Assembly (NCBI GenBank): GCA_963850195.1
Contig: CAWKKD010000004.1
Span: 248,001-312,000 of the forward strand
Reading direction: 5' to 3'
Origin: Actinoallomurus sp963850195
GTDB lineage: Bacteria; Actinomycetota; Actinomycetes; Streptosporangiales; Streptosporangiaceae
DNA: 64,000 nucleotides
The position numbers were made by a program, and so were the translations under genes. Position 1 is the first letter of the stretch, and each line of letters opens with the position of its first letter. The notes under the pieces are model-generated. The model was not told the origin of the DNA, did not search any database, and saw only the letters and a program-made list of their open reading frames with translations. Shown piece after piece: positions 26,374 through 34,490 of the stretch.

Positions 26374-26426
26374 GGCGCCTCCTGGGCGCCGCGCAGCCGG
26401 ACAGCGGATTTGTCAGACACGGCCTA
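26264..26426. mobile_element. 163-bp MITE-like element with terminal inverted repeats
   Basis: The ends are GGCCGTGTCTGACA and TGTCAGACACGGCC, perfect 14-bp inverted repeats (17 bp if the flanking CTA and TAG are counted). They are flanked by TA on both sides, so a TA (or CTAG) target duplication is likely. It is too short for a transposase and shows no significant frame. It sits exactly at the junction of two convergent genes and extends the XRE reading frame. The parent family could be IS630/Tc1-like or an IS5-group element. No second copy is in this window. Confidence 0.8.
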
Positions 26427-26427
26427 G

Positions 26428-27393
26428 CTAGGTCGCCTGCCCGAAGCGGCGCCGGTACGCGGACGGGGTGAGGCCGGTCTCGCGGCGCATCAGGGCGCGC
26501 AGGTTGGCGGTCGTGCCGAGCCCGCTGCGCCGTGCGACCAGGTCGAAGCCGACGTCGCCCCGCTCGATGAGCCGGCATGCGAGGGCGAGCCGTTCCGCCG
26601 TGAGCCACGCGAGTGGCGTCGTGCCCAGTTGCGCGCGGAAGCGGCGATGCAGCGTCGCCGGGCTGACCGCCGCGCGTACCGCGAGGTCGGACACCGTGAG
26701 CGGGGAGTCCAGGCGTTCCCGCGCCCACACCATGACGGGCCCCAGGGACTCATCCGGCAGGTCCGGTACGGGGCGTTCGACGAACTGCCGCTGCCCGCCG
26801 TCCCGGTGCGCGGCGAAGACCAGCCGACGGCTCACGGAGTTGGCGACCTCCGCGCCGTGGTCGCGGCGGACCAGGTACAGGCCGAGGTCGAGCGCCGCCG
26901 TGCTCCCGGCGGAGGTGAGGATGTCGCCGTCGTCGACGAACAGCACGTCGGGTTCGAGCCGTACGGAGGGGAAGCGGGCGCGGAAGGAGTCCGCCCACTG
27001 CCAGTGCGCGGTGGCCCGGCGCCCGTCGAGGACGCCCGCCTCGGCCAGGGTGAAGGCTCCGCTGCAGAAGCCGACCAGGCGTGCGCCGCGTGCGTGCGCC
27101 CGACGGACGGCGTCGAGTACGGCCGGGCGGCGTGGCACGTCGACGTCGGGCCGGTTGGGGACGATCAAGGTGTCCGCGGTGTCGGCCGCCTCGAGTTCGG
27201 CGACCCCGGTGAGCGAGAAGAACCCGTCCCGCATCAGCGTGCGGGGCTCGGGGGAGCAGAGCGCGAAGTCGTAGAGGTCGCGGCCGAGCTCGGGTCGTTG
27301 GAGGCCGAAGACCTCGGTCGCGCAACCGAGCTCGAACGGGTTGGAGTTCTCATCCACGATCACGACGACTCGATGCGAGGATTCTTGCGGCAT
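26428..27393 (-). CDS. GlxA-type AraC-family regulator
   Basis: A 321-residue regulator with an N-terminal DJ-1/PfpI-like domain (cysteine at residue 110 in GFCSGAF) and a C-terminal AraC domain (about residues 215-318, with VSDLAVRAAVSPATLHRRF and GLTPSAYRRRF). The ATG at 27393 with AGGAA upstream is preferred to a TTG two codons earlier. Its TAG stop lies in the CTAG next to the inserted element. Before insertion it overlapped the XRE stop by a few bases. It diverges from the cupin gene over 52 bp and may control it. Confidence 0.9.
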   Translation of the reverse strand: MPQESSHRVVVIVDENSNPFELGCATEVFGLQRPELGRDLYDFALCSPEPRTLMRDGFFSLTGVAELEAADTADTLIVPNRPDVDVPRRPAVLDAVRRAHARGARLVGFCSGAFTLAEAGVLDGRRATAHWQWADSFRARFPSVRLEPDVLFVDDGDILTSAGSTAALDLGLYLVRRDHGAEVANSVSRRLVFAAHRDGGQRQFVERPVPDLPDESLGPVMVWARERLDSPLTVSDLAVRAAVSPATLHRRFRAQLGTTPLAWLTAERLALACRLIERGDVGFDLVARRSGLGTTANLRALMRRETGLTPSAYRRRFGQAT

Positions 27394-27445
27394 ATGCAAT
27401 TCCTAGCACTCACCGGCGTCGCGCGAAACGGGTGAGGATCGGGCG

Positions 27446-27841
27446 ATGAGCAACGAACCCATCGCCCTCGCCAAGGCTCTGGCCTCCTTCGACGCGCTGT
27501 GGAGCCCCCGAATCGTCACGCGCGTCAACGACTACGACGTACGTGTCGCCAAGGTCGAGGGCGAACACCTCTGGCACACCCATGACGACACCGACGAGTT
27601 CTTCCTGGTACTCACCGGGGAGCTGCACATCTCCCTGCGCGAACCCGCGGGGGAGCGTACGGTCCTGCTCGCCCGAGGATCGGTCTTCACCGTCCCTCGA
27701 GGCACGGAGCACAAGCCGTCCGCGCCGTCCGGCGCCGCGATCCTCCTCTTCGAGCCCACCGGGACGCCGTCGGTCGGCGACCACCACGACGAGGTCCCGG
27801 ACCACGTGGACGCGACGACGGGCCACGCACTCGACCTCTGA
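27446..27841 (+). CDS. Small cupin-domain protein
   Basis: A 131-residue single-domain cupin. Motif 1 is HTHDDTDEFFLVLTGE, with likely metal ligands His44, His46 and Glu51. Motif 2 (GSVFTVPRGTEH) supplies His89. A metal-binding beta barrel is therefore intact. Proteins of this length are often mannose-6-phosphate-isomerase-like or unassigned cupins, so no reaction can be named. It faces a divergent GlxA-type regulator across 52 bp, which is its likely controller. Confidence 0.88.
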   Translation: MSNEPIALAKALASFDALWSPRIVTRVNDYDVRVAKVEGEHLWHTHDDTDEFFLVLTGELHISLREPAGERTVLLARGSVFTVPRGTEHKPSAPSGAAILLFEPTGTPSVGDHHDEVPDHVDATTGHALDL

Positions 27842-27893
27842 GCGGTCGCGGTATCGGCGACCGGCCGGTGGCCGGTCGCCGATACCTGTCACG

Positions 27894-28652
27894 TCAGGCC
27901 GGTGACGCGCCGACCCGGCCGAGATGCCGGAGGAAGAACCGGGCCGAGTTGTCGATCTCGAACCTGGGCACCTGGTTGTGCCCGCCCGGGTTGGCGCGCA
28001 GCGTCTTCTCCTTCGAGGCGAAGGCGTCGAACAGCGCGAGACCGGATTGGCGGTCGATCTCCTCGTCGTCCCACGGGACCAGGAACCCGATCGGGATGGT
28101 GATCCGCTCCGCCGCCTCGATCAGGGCCTCGTACACGAAGGTCGCGGCGAAGGCCGCGGCGGTGATCCGGGGTTCGACCACCGTCAGCAGCAGCCCGGTC
28201 GCGGTGCCCAGTGCCATGCCGCCGTAGCCGACCGGCGCTTCGGCGCCGATCTCAGGCAGGGCCTGGAGGGCGTCCAGGGTCGCCTGCCATTCCGGCACGG
28301 CACGCTCCGCCAGTGAGGCGTTGTAGTCGACGACGATCGGGCCGATCGGCTCGCCCGCCGCCCGAGCCCGCCGGAGAGCGGCGACCCGCTGTTCGTCCTT
28401 CGCGTTTCGCGGCCGGTCGCCGTGTCCGGGCGCGTCGATGGCGGCGACGGTGAACCCGTAGCCGGTCACGTAGTGGTGCGCGCCGGCCAGGATTCCCGGT
28501 GCCCTCTTGTGCATGCCGCCGTTGTGGCCCATCAGCACCAGAGGCGCACCATCGGAGCCGGCCGCGGGTGACCAGAGCACGCCGGTGACCTCACCCACGG
28601 TGAAGTCGCGTTCGCGGACACCGTTCGACGATGTCTCCGCAGTGAAATGCAT
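27894..28652 (-). CDS. Alpha/beta-hydrolase-fold protein with altered nucleophile elbow
   Basis: A 252-residue protein with the alpha/beta-hydrolase layout: strand and oxyanion region (VLMGHNGGMHKRAPG), IDAPGHGDR, an acid strand (PWDDEEID) and a C-terminal GGHNQVPRF histidine. At the nucleophile elbow the sequence is GYGGMALG, with alanine 147 where the serine normally sits. It may be a non-catalytic member or use another residue. The ATG at 28652 has GAAAGG upstream. A 19-codon open frame with a strong ribosome site lies just upstream on the same strand. Confidence 0.82.
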   Translation of the reverse strand: MHFTAETSSNGVRERDFTVGEVTGVLWSPAAGSDGAPLVLMGHNGGMHKRAPGILAGAHHYVTGYGFTVAAIDAPGHGDRPRNAKDEQRVAALRRARAAGEPIGPIVVDYNASLAERAVPEWQATLDALQALPEIGAEAPVGYGGMALGTATGLLLTVVEPRITAAAFAATFVYEALIEAAERITIPIGFLVPWDDEEIDRQSGLALFDAFASKEKTLRANPGGHNQVPRFEIDNSARFFLRHLGRVGASPA

Positions 28653-28701
28653 AGGTTGTTGCCTTTCGGGATTGCCTTGTTCGCGGCGCTCCCGGCGACA
28701 A

Positions 28702-28761
28702 CTACGTCAATCGCCCGATCCGCGACGGACAAGGGAGCACCCACATCGGTACAGCGTTCAT
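28702..28761 (-). CDS. Possible 19-residue leader peptide
   Basis: A tiny frame (MNAVPMWVLPCPSRIGRLT) begins at an ATG preceded by GAGGAGGTGAG, a near-perfect Shine-Dalgarno, and ends 49 bp before the hydrolase start on the same strand. Such a strong site in front of a short frame suggests a leader peptide or the leftover start of a lost gene. No homologue is recognised. Confidence 0.35.
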   Translation of the reverse strand: MNAVPMWVLPCPSRIGRLT

Positions 28762-28888
28762 GGGTCTCACCTCCTCGCGCGGTGTCGCGGTCGCCCGGAC
28801 GCTATCAAGCAGGGCGTCATCGCGGCCAACCGATTTCCGGTCCGCCGCATGGCATGCTGCTCTGGCAGTCACCCGACCAGGAGCCAGC

Positions 28889-28921
28889 ATGCCCCCCATC
28901 GCCCTCGTCCCCGGTACGTGA
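28889..28921 (+). CDS. Ten-codon frame coupled to the SRPBCC gene
   Basis: An ATG with AGGAG five bases upstream opens MPPIALVPGT and stops at TGA, which overlaps the ATG of the next gene (TGATG). The SRPBCC gene has no ribosome site of its own, so this mini-frame may deliver ribosomes to it. The peptide also resembles the first strand of an alpha/beta hydrolase (compare MATFVLVPGF encoded at 30156), so it may be a deletion scar. Confidence 0.4.
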   Translation: MPPIALVPGT

Positions 28922-29430
28922 TGCGCAGACTCATCGCCGGAATCCTCGCGCCACTCATCGCGATCATCGGCTTCTACCTGTGGGGACGCTCCCACCCGCA
29001 CACCGTGAGCCGGTCGGTCGAGATCGCCGCGCCCGCGAGCCGGGTCTGGGACGTCCTGTCCGACCTGCACGCCTACCCGCACTGGAACCCCTCGCTCACC
29101 GCCGTGAGCGGCCACCTCACCCAGGGCGCCGCGCTGACCGTACGCGTCCACTCCGGCAGCGGCACCTCGACGCTCCACCGGACCGTGCAGGCCGCCGACC
29201 CCGGCCGCGAGCTGGCCTGGAAGGGCGCCTACCAGGACATCCCGATACTCGGTGAGGAGGAGCGGCGGTTCACGATCACGCCGGTCGACGCGGACCACGT
29301 GCGGTTCACCCAGGCCGCGACGTACCGCGGGATCGTCATCCCGGCCGTCCACGGCGTCCTCGACAAGGGCGCCGTGGACATCGACGCGATGAACGCCGCG
29401 CTGAAGAAGCGCGCCGAGTCACACAAGTGA
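28921..29430 (+). CDS. Membrane-anchored SRPBCC (polyketide-cyclase-like) protein
   Basis: A 169-residue protein. An N-terminal hydrophobic helix (about residues 3-21) is followed by an SRPBCC domain starting at VSRSVEIAAPASRVWDVL, with the YPHWNPSL motif typical of polyketide-cyclase/dehydrase-like members. It would sit at the membrane with its ligand cavity exposed, on the inside or outside. The start overlaps the stop of a ten-codon frame. The 3' end overlaps the convergent hydrolase gene by 12 bp. Ligand unknown. Confidence 0.85.
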   Translation: MRRLIAGILAPLIAIIGFYLWGRSHPHTVSRSVEIAAPASRVWDVLSDLHAYPHWNPSLTAVSGHLTQGAALTVRVHSGSGTSTLHRTVQAADPGRELAWKGAYQDIPILGEEERRFTITPVDADHVRFTQAATYRGIVIPAVHGVLDKGAVDIDAMNAALKKRAESHK

Positions 29431-30156
29431 GGTGAGGATCCGCGCGGTCTCGGCGGTACGCGACAGCATCGGGTAGTGGCCCGTCACCAGCCCGACGATC
29501 TGCGGGTCCGGGCCGAAGCCGCCGAACATCGGATGCCCCTGCGCGAGCATCGCCCGGACCTGTGGTTCGGGGAAGACGCACGCGACCAGCGTCTCGGGTA
29601 CCGGGCCGAGACGGGTACGCCGCAGCCGCGCGAGCGCGACGGCGAACGGATGCGGCACGCTCCGCTCGCGCAGCAGCGCCAGGTCGGCCTCGGTCAGTTC
29701 CGCCAGGTTGACCGGGTCCTCCTCGACGTCCGCGAACGCCGGCGGCGGTAGCCGCCAGCCGTCGCCCTCGGCCGCGACCCGCTTCTCGATCTCCTCCTGG
29801 ACCTGCGGCGGGTTGATGTCGAACTGCCGCATCCCGTCCGGCAGGGGAGCGGAGTCCAGGTAGACCGCGCGGGCCAGCCGCTCCGGTACGCGTTCGGAGG
29901 CCAGCGTGACGGGCATGCCACCGCCGCTGTGCCCGACCAGGATCACCGGCCCGGGACCCGCCTGGGTGACGGCGTCGATGACGTCGGCGGTGTGCGTCTC
30001 CAGATCGACCTCGGGAGACGCCAGGTGCGCCCTGTCGCCGAGACCGGTGAGCGTCACCGGGACCGCCTCGTGTCCCGCCGCCCGCAGTTCCGCCGCGAGC
30101 CCATCCCACACCCACCCACCGAGCCAGAAGCCTGGTACCAGTACGAACGTCGCCAT
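29419..30156 (-). CDS. Alpha/beta hydrolase (hydroxynitrile-lyase/esterase-like)
   Basis: A 245-residue alpha/beta hydrolase. It begins MATFVLVPGFWLGGWVW, the start typical of the salicylate-esterase/hydroxynitrile-lyase-like bacterial group. The nucleophile elbow is GHSGGG with serine 77, and there is a late histidine in TGHYPMLS. It diverges from a WYL-domain regulator across 79 bp, so it is probably that regulator's target. The substrate is unknown. Confidence 0.9.
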   Translation of the reverse strand: MATFVLVPGFWLGGWVWDGLAAELRAAGHEAVPVTLTGLGDRAHLASPEVDLETHTADVIDAVTQAGPGPVILVGHSGGGMPVTLASERVPERLARAVYLDSAPLPDGMRQFDINPPQVQEEIEKRVAAEGDGWRLPPPAFADVEEDPVNLAELTEADLALLRERSVPHPFAVALARLRRTRLGPVPETLVACVFPEPQVRAMLAQGHPMFGGFGPDPQIVGLVTGHYPMLSRTAETARILTSLV

Positions 30157-30235
30157 GATCTGTCCTTTCCCTTCGGATCGCCACGACCATAGGCTTTAAT
30201 CCGGACAGGATCCGCCCGGTATAGGCAGGTGAGCC

Positions 30236-31180
30236 ATGTCACACCCGACGACGCGGGTGCTGGCCATGCTCGAGGTGCTCCAGACGCGCCGCGAGATGAC
30301 CGGCCCGGCGCTCGCCGAACACCTCGGCGTCGACGAGCGCACCGTACGTCGCTACGCGCTCCGCCTCGTCGACCTGGGCATCCCGGTCGAGGCGCGGCGC
30401 GGGCGCCACGGCGGATACCGGTTGCTGCCCGGCTACCGGCTGCCGCCGCTCATGCTCAGCGACGACGAGGCCGTGGCGGTCACGCTCGGCCTGCTGGTCG
30501 GGCAGCGGTTCGGGATCGTCACCGGCGGGGCGCTCGACAAGGTCCGCCGGGTCCTGCCCACGGCGCTGCGCGAACGCGTCGAGGCGCTGCGCGAGACCCT
30601 CGGCTTCACGATGACCGCACGCGAGGGCGCGATGCCCGACACCTCGGTCCTGCTCCGGCTCGCCTCGGCGGCCCGCGACCGGCACCGCGTCCGCGTGACG
30701 TACCGGTCGTGGAAGGGCGAGGACAGCGAACGCGACCTGGACCTCTACGGCCTGGTCTTCCACTCCGGCCGCTGGTACGCCTCCGCGTTCGACCACCGGC
30801 GCGAGGAGGTGCGGACGTTCCGGGTGGACCGGGTCGCCACGGTCACGTCCCTGCCGCAGTCCTACGAGGTGCCGGGCCGCTTCGACGTCGTCGCCCACGT
30901 GTCGCGGTCGCTCGCGGCCGTCCCGTACGCGCACGAGGTGGAGGTCGTGCTCGCGATGGACGCCGACGAGGCGCGCCGCCGCATCCCTACGGTCGCCGGC
31001 TCCCTCACCGAGACCGACGGAGGTGTGCTGCTGCGCGCCCGCGCCGAACGCCTCGACGGCATGGCCGCCATGCTCGCCGGCCTGGGCCGCCCCTTCACGA
31101 TCCGCAGGCCCGAGGAGCTGCGCGCCGAGGTTCGCGCCCTGGGTGAGGCGCTCATCCGCTCCGCCGGCGCGCGGACCTGA
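30236..31180 (+). CDS. YafY-type HTH and WYL-domain regulator
   Basis: A 314-residue regulator. The N-terminal HTH_11 domain (about residues 5-60) contains GPALAEHLGVDERTVRRYA. The WYL domain (about residues 140-220) contains the conserved WYASAFDHRREEVRTFRVDR stretch, and a WCX-like C-terminal part follows. WYL domains bind nucleic acid or small ligands. It diverges from the hydrolase gene at 30156; the intergenic ATCCGGACAGGAT could be part of the operator. The control relationship is inferred from position. Confidence 0.92.
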   Translation: MSHPTTRVLAMLEVLQTRREMTGPALAEHLGVDERTVRRYALRLVDLGIPVEARRGRHGGYRLLPGYRLPPLMLSDDEAVAVTLGLLVGQRFGIVTGGALDKVRRVLPTALRERVEALRETLGFTMTAREGAMPDTSVLLRLASAARDRHRVRVTYRSWKGEDSERDLDLYGLVFHSGRWYASAFDHRREEVRTFRVDRVATVTSLPQSYEVPGRFDVVAHVSRSLAAVPYAHEVEVVLAMDADEARRRIPTVAGSLTETDGGVLLRARAERLDGMAAMLAGLGRPFTIRRPEELRAEVRALGEALIRSAGART

Positions 31181-31181
31181 G

Positions 31182-31817
31182 TCAGGTGGTCGCGTCGATC
31201 CGGACGGACTCGCTTCCCGGCTGGTAGTCGATCCGGTAGAGCGGCCGGTCGTACCGCTCGATGATCTCGATCGCCCCGACCCCGGTGGGCACCTGGTAGA
31301 GGACCGAGCCGGTGACGGACTCGCCCGGCCGGGGGTTCGCGAGGGTGTTGATGTCGGCGCCCATCCCGAACGGGTCGCACCCGGCGCCGACCGTCAGCGG
31401 AATGTCCACGACCTCGCCGTTCTCCCCGAACCATCGAGCGTCGGAGTACAGGTCCCCCGGCGCGGTGCCGACGTTGCGGATCGTCATCGCGACGCACACG
31501 TACAGGTTCCCCCGCTGCGGCTTGGCCTTGTAGTGCTCGTGCGGGTACTTGATGGAGTGCACGACCTTGACCCGCGTGAGGGTGATCTCCTGCTTGACGG
31601 TGTCGTGGTCGGTCACCTGGAACCGCAGCGGCCGCCCCACCGCGATGGCCGGGACGGTCCCGTTCTTGGAGCGGTCGTGGTCCGGAGCGGCGCAGGTGCC
31701 GTCGGCCGGGGTGCAGGGCTCGGAAGCGGCCTTGAAATCGACGTGGGCCTGGTCGAGGTGGGTTCCGCAACCGCTTGCGAGCAGGGCGATGGCGACCGTC
31801 GTGATGAGTGCCTTCAT
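31182..31817 (-). CDS. Secreted lipoprotein of unknown function (DUF4352-like)
   Basis: A 211-residue lipoprotein. The signal peptide ends in LASGC with the lipidated cysteine at residue 17. The mature part is a beta-rich domain with a pattern (YVCVAMTIRNVGTAPGDLY, then GESVTGSVLYQVP) like the extracellular immunoglobulin-type DUF4352/telomeric-repeat-like lipoproteins of actinobacteria. No catalytic motif is visible. It is convergent with the WYL gene, with one base between the stops. Function unknown. Confidence 0.82.
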   Translation of the reverse strand: MKALITTVAIALLASGCGTHLDQAHVDFKAASEPCTPADGTCAAPDHDRSKNGTVPAIAVGRPLRFQVTDHDTVKQEITLTRVKVVHSIKYPHEHYKAKPQRGNLYVCVAMTIRNVGTAPGDLYSDARWFGENGEVVDIPLTVGAGCDPFGMGADINTLANPRPGESVTGSVLYQVPTGVGAIEIIERYDRPLYRIDYQPGSESVRIDATT

Positions 31818-31907
31818 GGCATGTCCCCCAGTTACAAGACCGGCGAAACGCAGGTCTAACCGGTAAGACGCCGGAATTGTCGTTGAGGAGCACCCCTGAC
31901 CGCACGG

Positions 31908-32672
31908 TCAGTGTGCCGAAAAGCCTCCGTCAACGAAAATCGCCTGTCCGGTGACGTACGCGGACGCGGGACTGGCGAGAAAGACGGCGGCACCCGCGAA
32001 GTCCTCCGGTACGCCGTTGCGGCCGATCAGGGTGCGGTCGGCCATCGCGGCCTGGCGTTCCGGAGGGATGTGGGCGGCGAGCGGCGTCACGACATAGCCC
32101 GGTACGAGGGCGTTGCTGCACACGCCGCGCGGCGACCAGGCCTCCGCCTGCGAGCGGGTCAGCGCGACCAGCCCCGCCTTGGACGCGCCGTACGCGCCGC
32201 TGTCGGAGAACGCGCGGAAGGACTGCTGGGAGGCGATGTTGATGATCCGCCCGAAGCCGCGCCCGGCCATGCGCGGCCCGAACCGCTGGCCGAGCAGGAA
32301 CGGCGCGTCCAGGTTGACCGCCATGCTCTGGTCCCAGACCTGCTCGTCCACCGACTCCATCGGCGGCCGCAGGTTGATCCCGGCGCAGTTGACCAGGATG
32401 TCCGGCTCGCCGAAGGGGCCCACGGCCTCCTCGGCCGCGCGGCGCACCTGCGCGCGGTCGCCGAGATCGGCGCGCACGTACGCGGCGCGGCAGTCGCGCG
32501 TGGTCAGCTCGGCGACGGTCTCGCGCAGCTCCGCCTCCCGGCGGGCGACGAGCACGACCTGCGCGCCCGCGCGTGCCAGGGCGGTCGCGATGCCGCGCCC
32601 GATCCCGGAGCTGCCGCCGGTCACCACGGCGACCCGGCCACTGAGTCGGAACAACCCCTCGAGAAAGCTCAT
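31908..32672 (-). CDS. Short-chain dehydrogenase/reductase
   Basis: A 254-residue classical SDR. The cofactor motif TGGSSGIG is at residues 18-25 and the structural NCAG at residues 95-98. The catalytic Ser148, Tyr161 and Lys165 lie in IASQQSF and YGASKAG. An arginine-rich region after the second strand (VARREAEL) suggests NADP(H). The C-terminal VTGQAIFVDGGFS is typical of the gluconate-5-dehydrogenase/ketoreductase branch. The ATG at 32672 starts the conserved region; the frame runs much further upstream as an antisense shadow. Substrate unknown. Confidence 0.93.
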   Translation of the reverse strand: MSFLEGLFRLSGRVAVVTGGSSGIGRGIATALARAGAQVVLVARREAELRETVAELTTRDCRAAYVRADLGDRAQVRRAAEEAVGPFGEPDILVNCAGINLRPPMESVDEQVWDQSMAVNLDAPFLLGQRFGPRMAGRGFGRIINIASQQSFRAFSDSGAYGASKAGLVALTRSQAEAWSPRGVCSNALVPGYVVTPLAAHIPPERQAAMADRTLIGRNGVPEDFAGAAVFLASPASAYVTGQAIFVDGGFSAH

Positions 32673-32724
32673 CACCACCCGAACCGTAGCGGCATCGGGG
32701 GCGGGCGGTCCGACATAATGCCAC

Positions 32725-34002
32725 GTGAGGCACTGGGAGGCCGTGCTGGGCGCCATCGTCAACGAGATCGTCTCCGTCACGGCCCTGCTGGCCGTACTCG
32801 CGTTCGCGGTCGCGCGGCCACGGGGTGCGCCCGAGGCCGTCGCGGCGGTACCCGCGGCCGTTCTGGTCGTCGCGGTCGGCGCGCTCTCACCCCAGGCGGC
32901 GTGGACGCAGGTACGCGCGCTGCTGCCGGTCGTCGGGTTCCTGACGGCCGTACTGGTGCTGGCGGGGCTGTGCGACGAGGAGGGCCTGTTCGCCGCAGCC
33001 GGTGAGCTGGTCGCTCGGCTGAGCCACGGCCGCCCCCAGCGGCTCCTGGCCGGCGTGTTCGCGGTGGCGGCGTTGGTCACGGCCGTGCTCAGCCTGGACG
33101 CCACCGTCGTACTGCTCACGCCGGTGGTGTTCGTGACCGCCTCACGGGTGCAGACGCGCCCTCGGCCGCACGTGTACGCGTGCACGCACCTGGCCAACTC
33201 GGCATCCCTGCTGCTGCCGGTCTCGAACCTGACCAACCTGCTCGCGTTCCCGGCCAGCGGCCTGTCCTTCACCCGGTTCGCCGCGCTGATGGCCCTACCC
33301 TGGCTGGCCGCCGTCGGCGTGGAGTACCTGGTCTTCCGCAGGTTCTTCCGCGCAGACCTGGCCGCGGGCGGGCACCCGGTCGAGCGGACCGGCCGCATCG
33401 ACGTACCGGTGTTCACGCTCGTCGTCCTCGCGTGCACGCTGGCGGGGTTCGCCGTGACCTCCTTCGCCGGGCTGAACCCGGCGTGGGCGGCGCTGGCCGG
33501 CGCGCTGGTCCTGGCGGCGCGCGCCCTCGTACGGCGGCGGGTCACGCCGGCCGGCCTGGTCTCGGCGGCCGGACCGATGTTCTGCCTGTTCGTGCTCGCG
33601 CTCGGCGTCGTCGTCAAGGCGGTCGTGGGCAACGGGCTGGACACGGCGGTCGGGCGGCTGCTGCCGCACGGCTCGAGCCTGCCCGCCCTGCTGGCCGTCG
33701 CCACGGTCGCCGCGGTCCTGGCCAACCTGATCAACAACCTGCCCGCCGTGCTGGCGCTGCTGCCGCTCGCCGCGCCCGCCGGCCCGGGGCCGGTGCTGGC
33801 GGTCCTGATCGGGGTCAACCTCGGCCCGAACCTCAGCTACGTCGGCTCGCTCGCGACCCTGCTGTGGCGGCGTGTCCTGCACGAACGCGACCACGTACCG
33901 GCGCTGGGCGACTTCACCCGCCTCGGCGCCGTGACCGTACCGGCGACATTGATCACCTCAACGGTGGCACTCTGGGTGGCCCTGGCGACGATCGGAGGCT
34001 GA
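32725..34002 (+). CDS. ArsB/NhaD-like (ion transporter superfamily) membrane protein
   Basis: A 425-residue membrane protein with about eleven helices and the two-repeat layout of the ion-transporter superfamily (ArsB, NhaD, CitMHS). Conserved polar segments inside helices are visible: LANSASLLLPVSNLTNLLAF in the first repeat, and LANLINNLPAVLALLPLA with GVNLGPNLSYVGSLATLLW in the second. It resembles ArsB arsenite carriers, but no arsR, arsC or arsenic genes are adjacent, so the ion is uncertain. The GTG at 32725 is taken as start. A universal-stress-like gene follows after 5 bp. Confidence 0.85.
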   Translation: MRHWEAVLGAIVNEIVSVTALLAVLAFAVARPRGAPEAVAAVPAAVLVVAVGALSPQAAWTQVRALLPVVGFLTAVLVLAGLCDEEGLFAAAGELVARLSHGRPQRLLAGVFAVAALVTAVLSLDATVVLLTPVVFVTASRVQTRPRPHVYACTHLANSASLLLPVSNLTNLLAFPASGLSFTRFAALMALPWLAAVGVEYLVFRRFFRADLAAGGHPVERTGRIDVPVFTLVVLACTLAGFAVTSFAGLNPAWAALAGALVLAARALVRRRVTPAGLVSAAGPMFCLFVLALGVVVKAVVGNGLDTAVGRLLPHGSSLPALLAVATVAAVLANLINNLPAVLALLPLAAPAGPGPVLAVLIGVNLGPNLSYVGSLATLLWRRVLHERDHVPALGDFTRLGAVTVPATLITSTVALWVALATIGG

Positions 34003-34007
34003 CGCGC

Positions 34008-34490
34008 ATGTCCGTCATCATCTGGGTCACCGAGGGCACCTGGGAGGCGGCCGTCGACGCGGCGCGTTCACACGCGCCCGGCGACGCCGACCTCGTGCTG
34101 CTCCACGTCACCGGCGACGACCTCGCCGACACCGCGCACGGCGCGTTCGCAGGGCTGCTCGGCCGAGGGCATCCTCATGGACGCGACCCCGGCGAACGCC
34201 TGGAGGCGCTGTCGGACTCCGCGGCCGACGCGCTGCTGGCGTCCGCCGCCGCGAGGCTGGGCCGGCCGGCGCACCGCGAACGGCGCCACGGCCGCGTCGA
34301 GCACGAGGTCGTACGGGCGGCCGAGGACGCCGACCTGCTGGTCTGCGCCCGCGACGGCGAACGCGACCGGCTCGGCCCGCACAGCCTGGGATGCGAGACG
34401 CGCTTCGTCGTCGACCACGCGCCGTGCCCGGTGCTGCTGGTGTGGCCCTCGTCCCCGCCCGGCGTCGACTCGCTGCCGCCTCGTCCCTAG
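34008..34490 (+). CDS. Universal-stress-protein-like protein
   Basis: A 160-residue protein with the UspA-like alternating fold: a first strand (MSVIIWVTEGTWEA), ADLVLLHVTGDDL, then the end pattern DLLVCARDGERDRLGPHSLGCETRFVVDHAPCPVLLVW. The usual ATP-binding G-x2-G-x9-G-S/T is only loosely matched, so nucleotide binding is doubtful. It begins 5 bp after the ArsB-like gene and is probably cotranscribed, perhaps as a cytoplasmic partner of that carrier. The 3' end overlaps the convergent DedA gene by 4 bp. Confidence 0.8.
   Translation: MSVIIWVTEGTWEAAVDAARSHAPGDADLVLLHVTGDDLADTAHGAFAGLLGRGHPHGRDPGERLEALSDSAADALLASAAARLGRPAHRERRHGRVEHEVVRAAEDADLLVCARDGERDRLGPHSLGCETRFVVDHAPCPVLLVWPSSPPGVDSLPPRP

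Noticed and set aside
32673..33818. 380-codon N-terminal extension of the SDR frame
   Set aside because: It is Ser/Thr/Ala/Arg-rich shadow sequence opposite the ArsB-like gene; SDR homology begins right after the ATG at 32672.
32725..34490. Arsenic-resistance operon
   Set aside because: The carrier is only broadly ArsB-like, and no arsenate reductase, arsenic-type ArsR or ACR3 gene is adjacent; the ArsR-like gene at 83 lacks metal-site cysteines and is far away.
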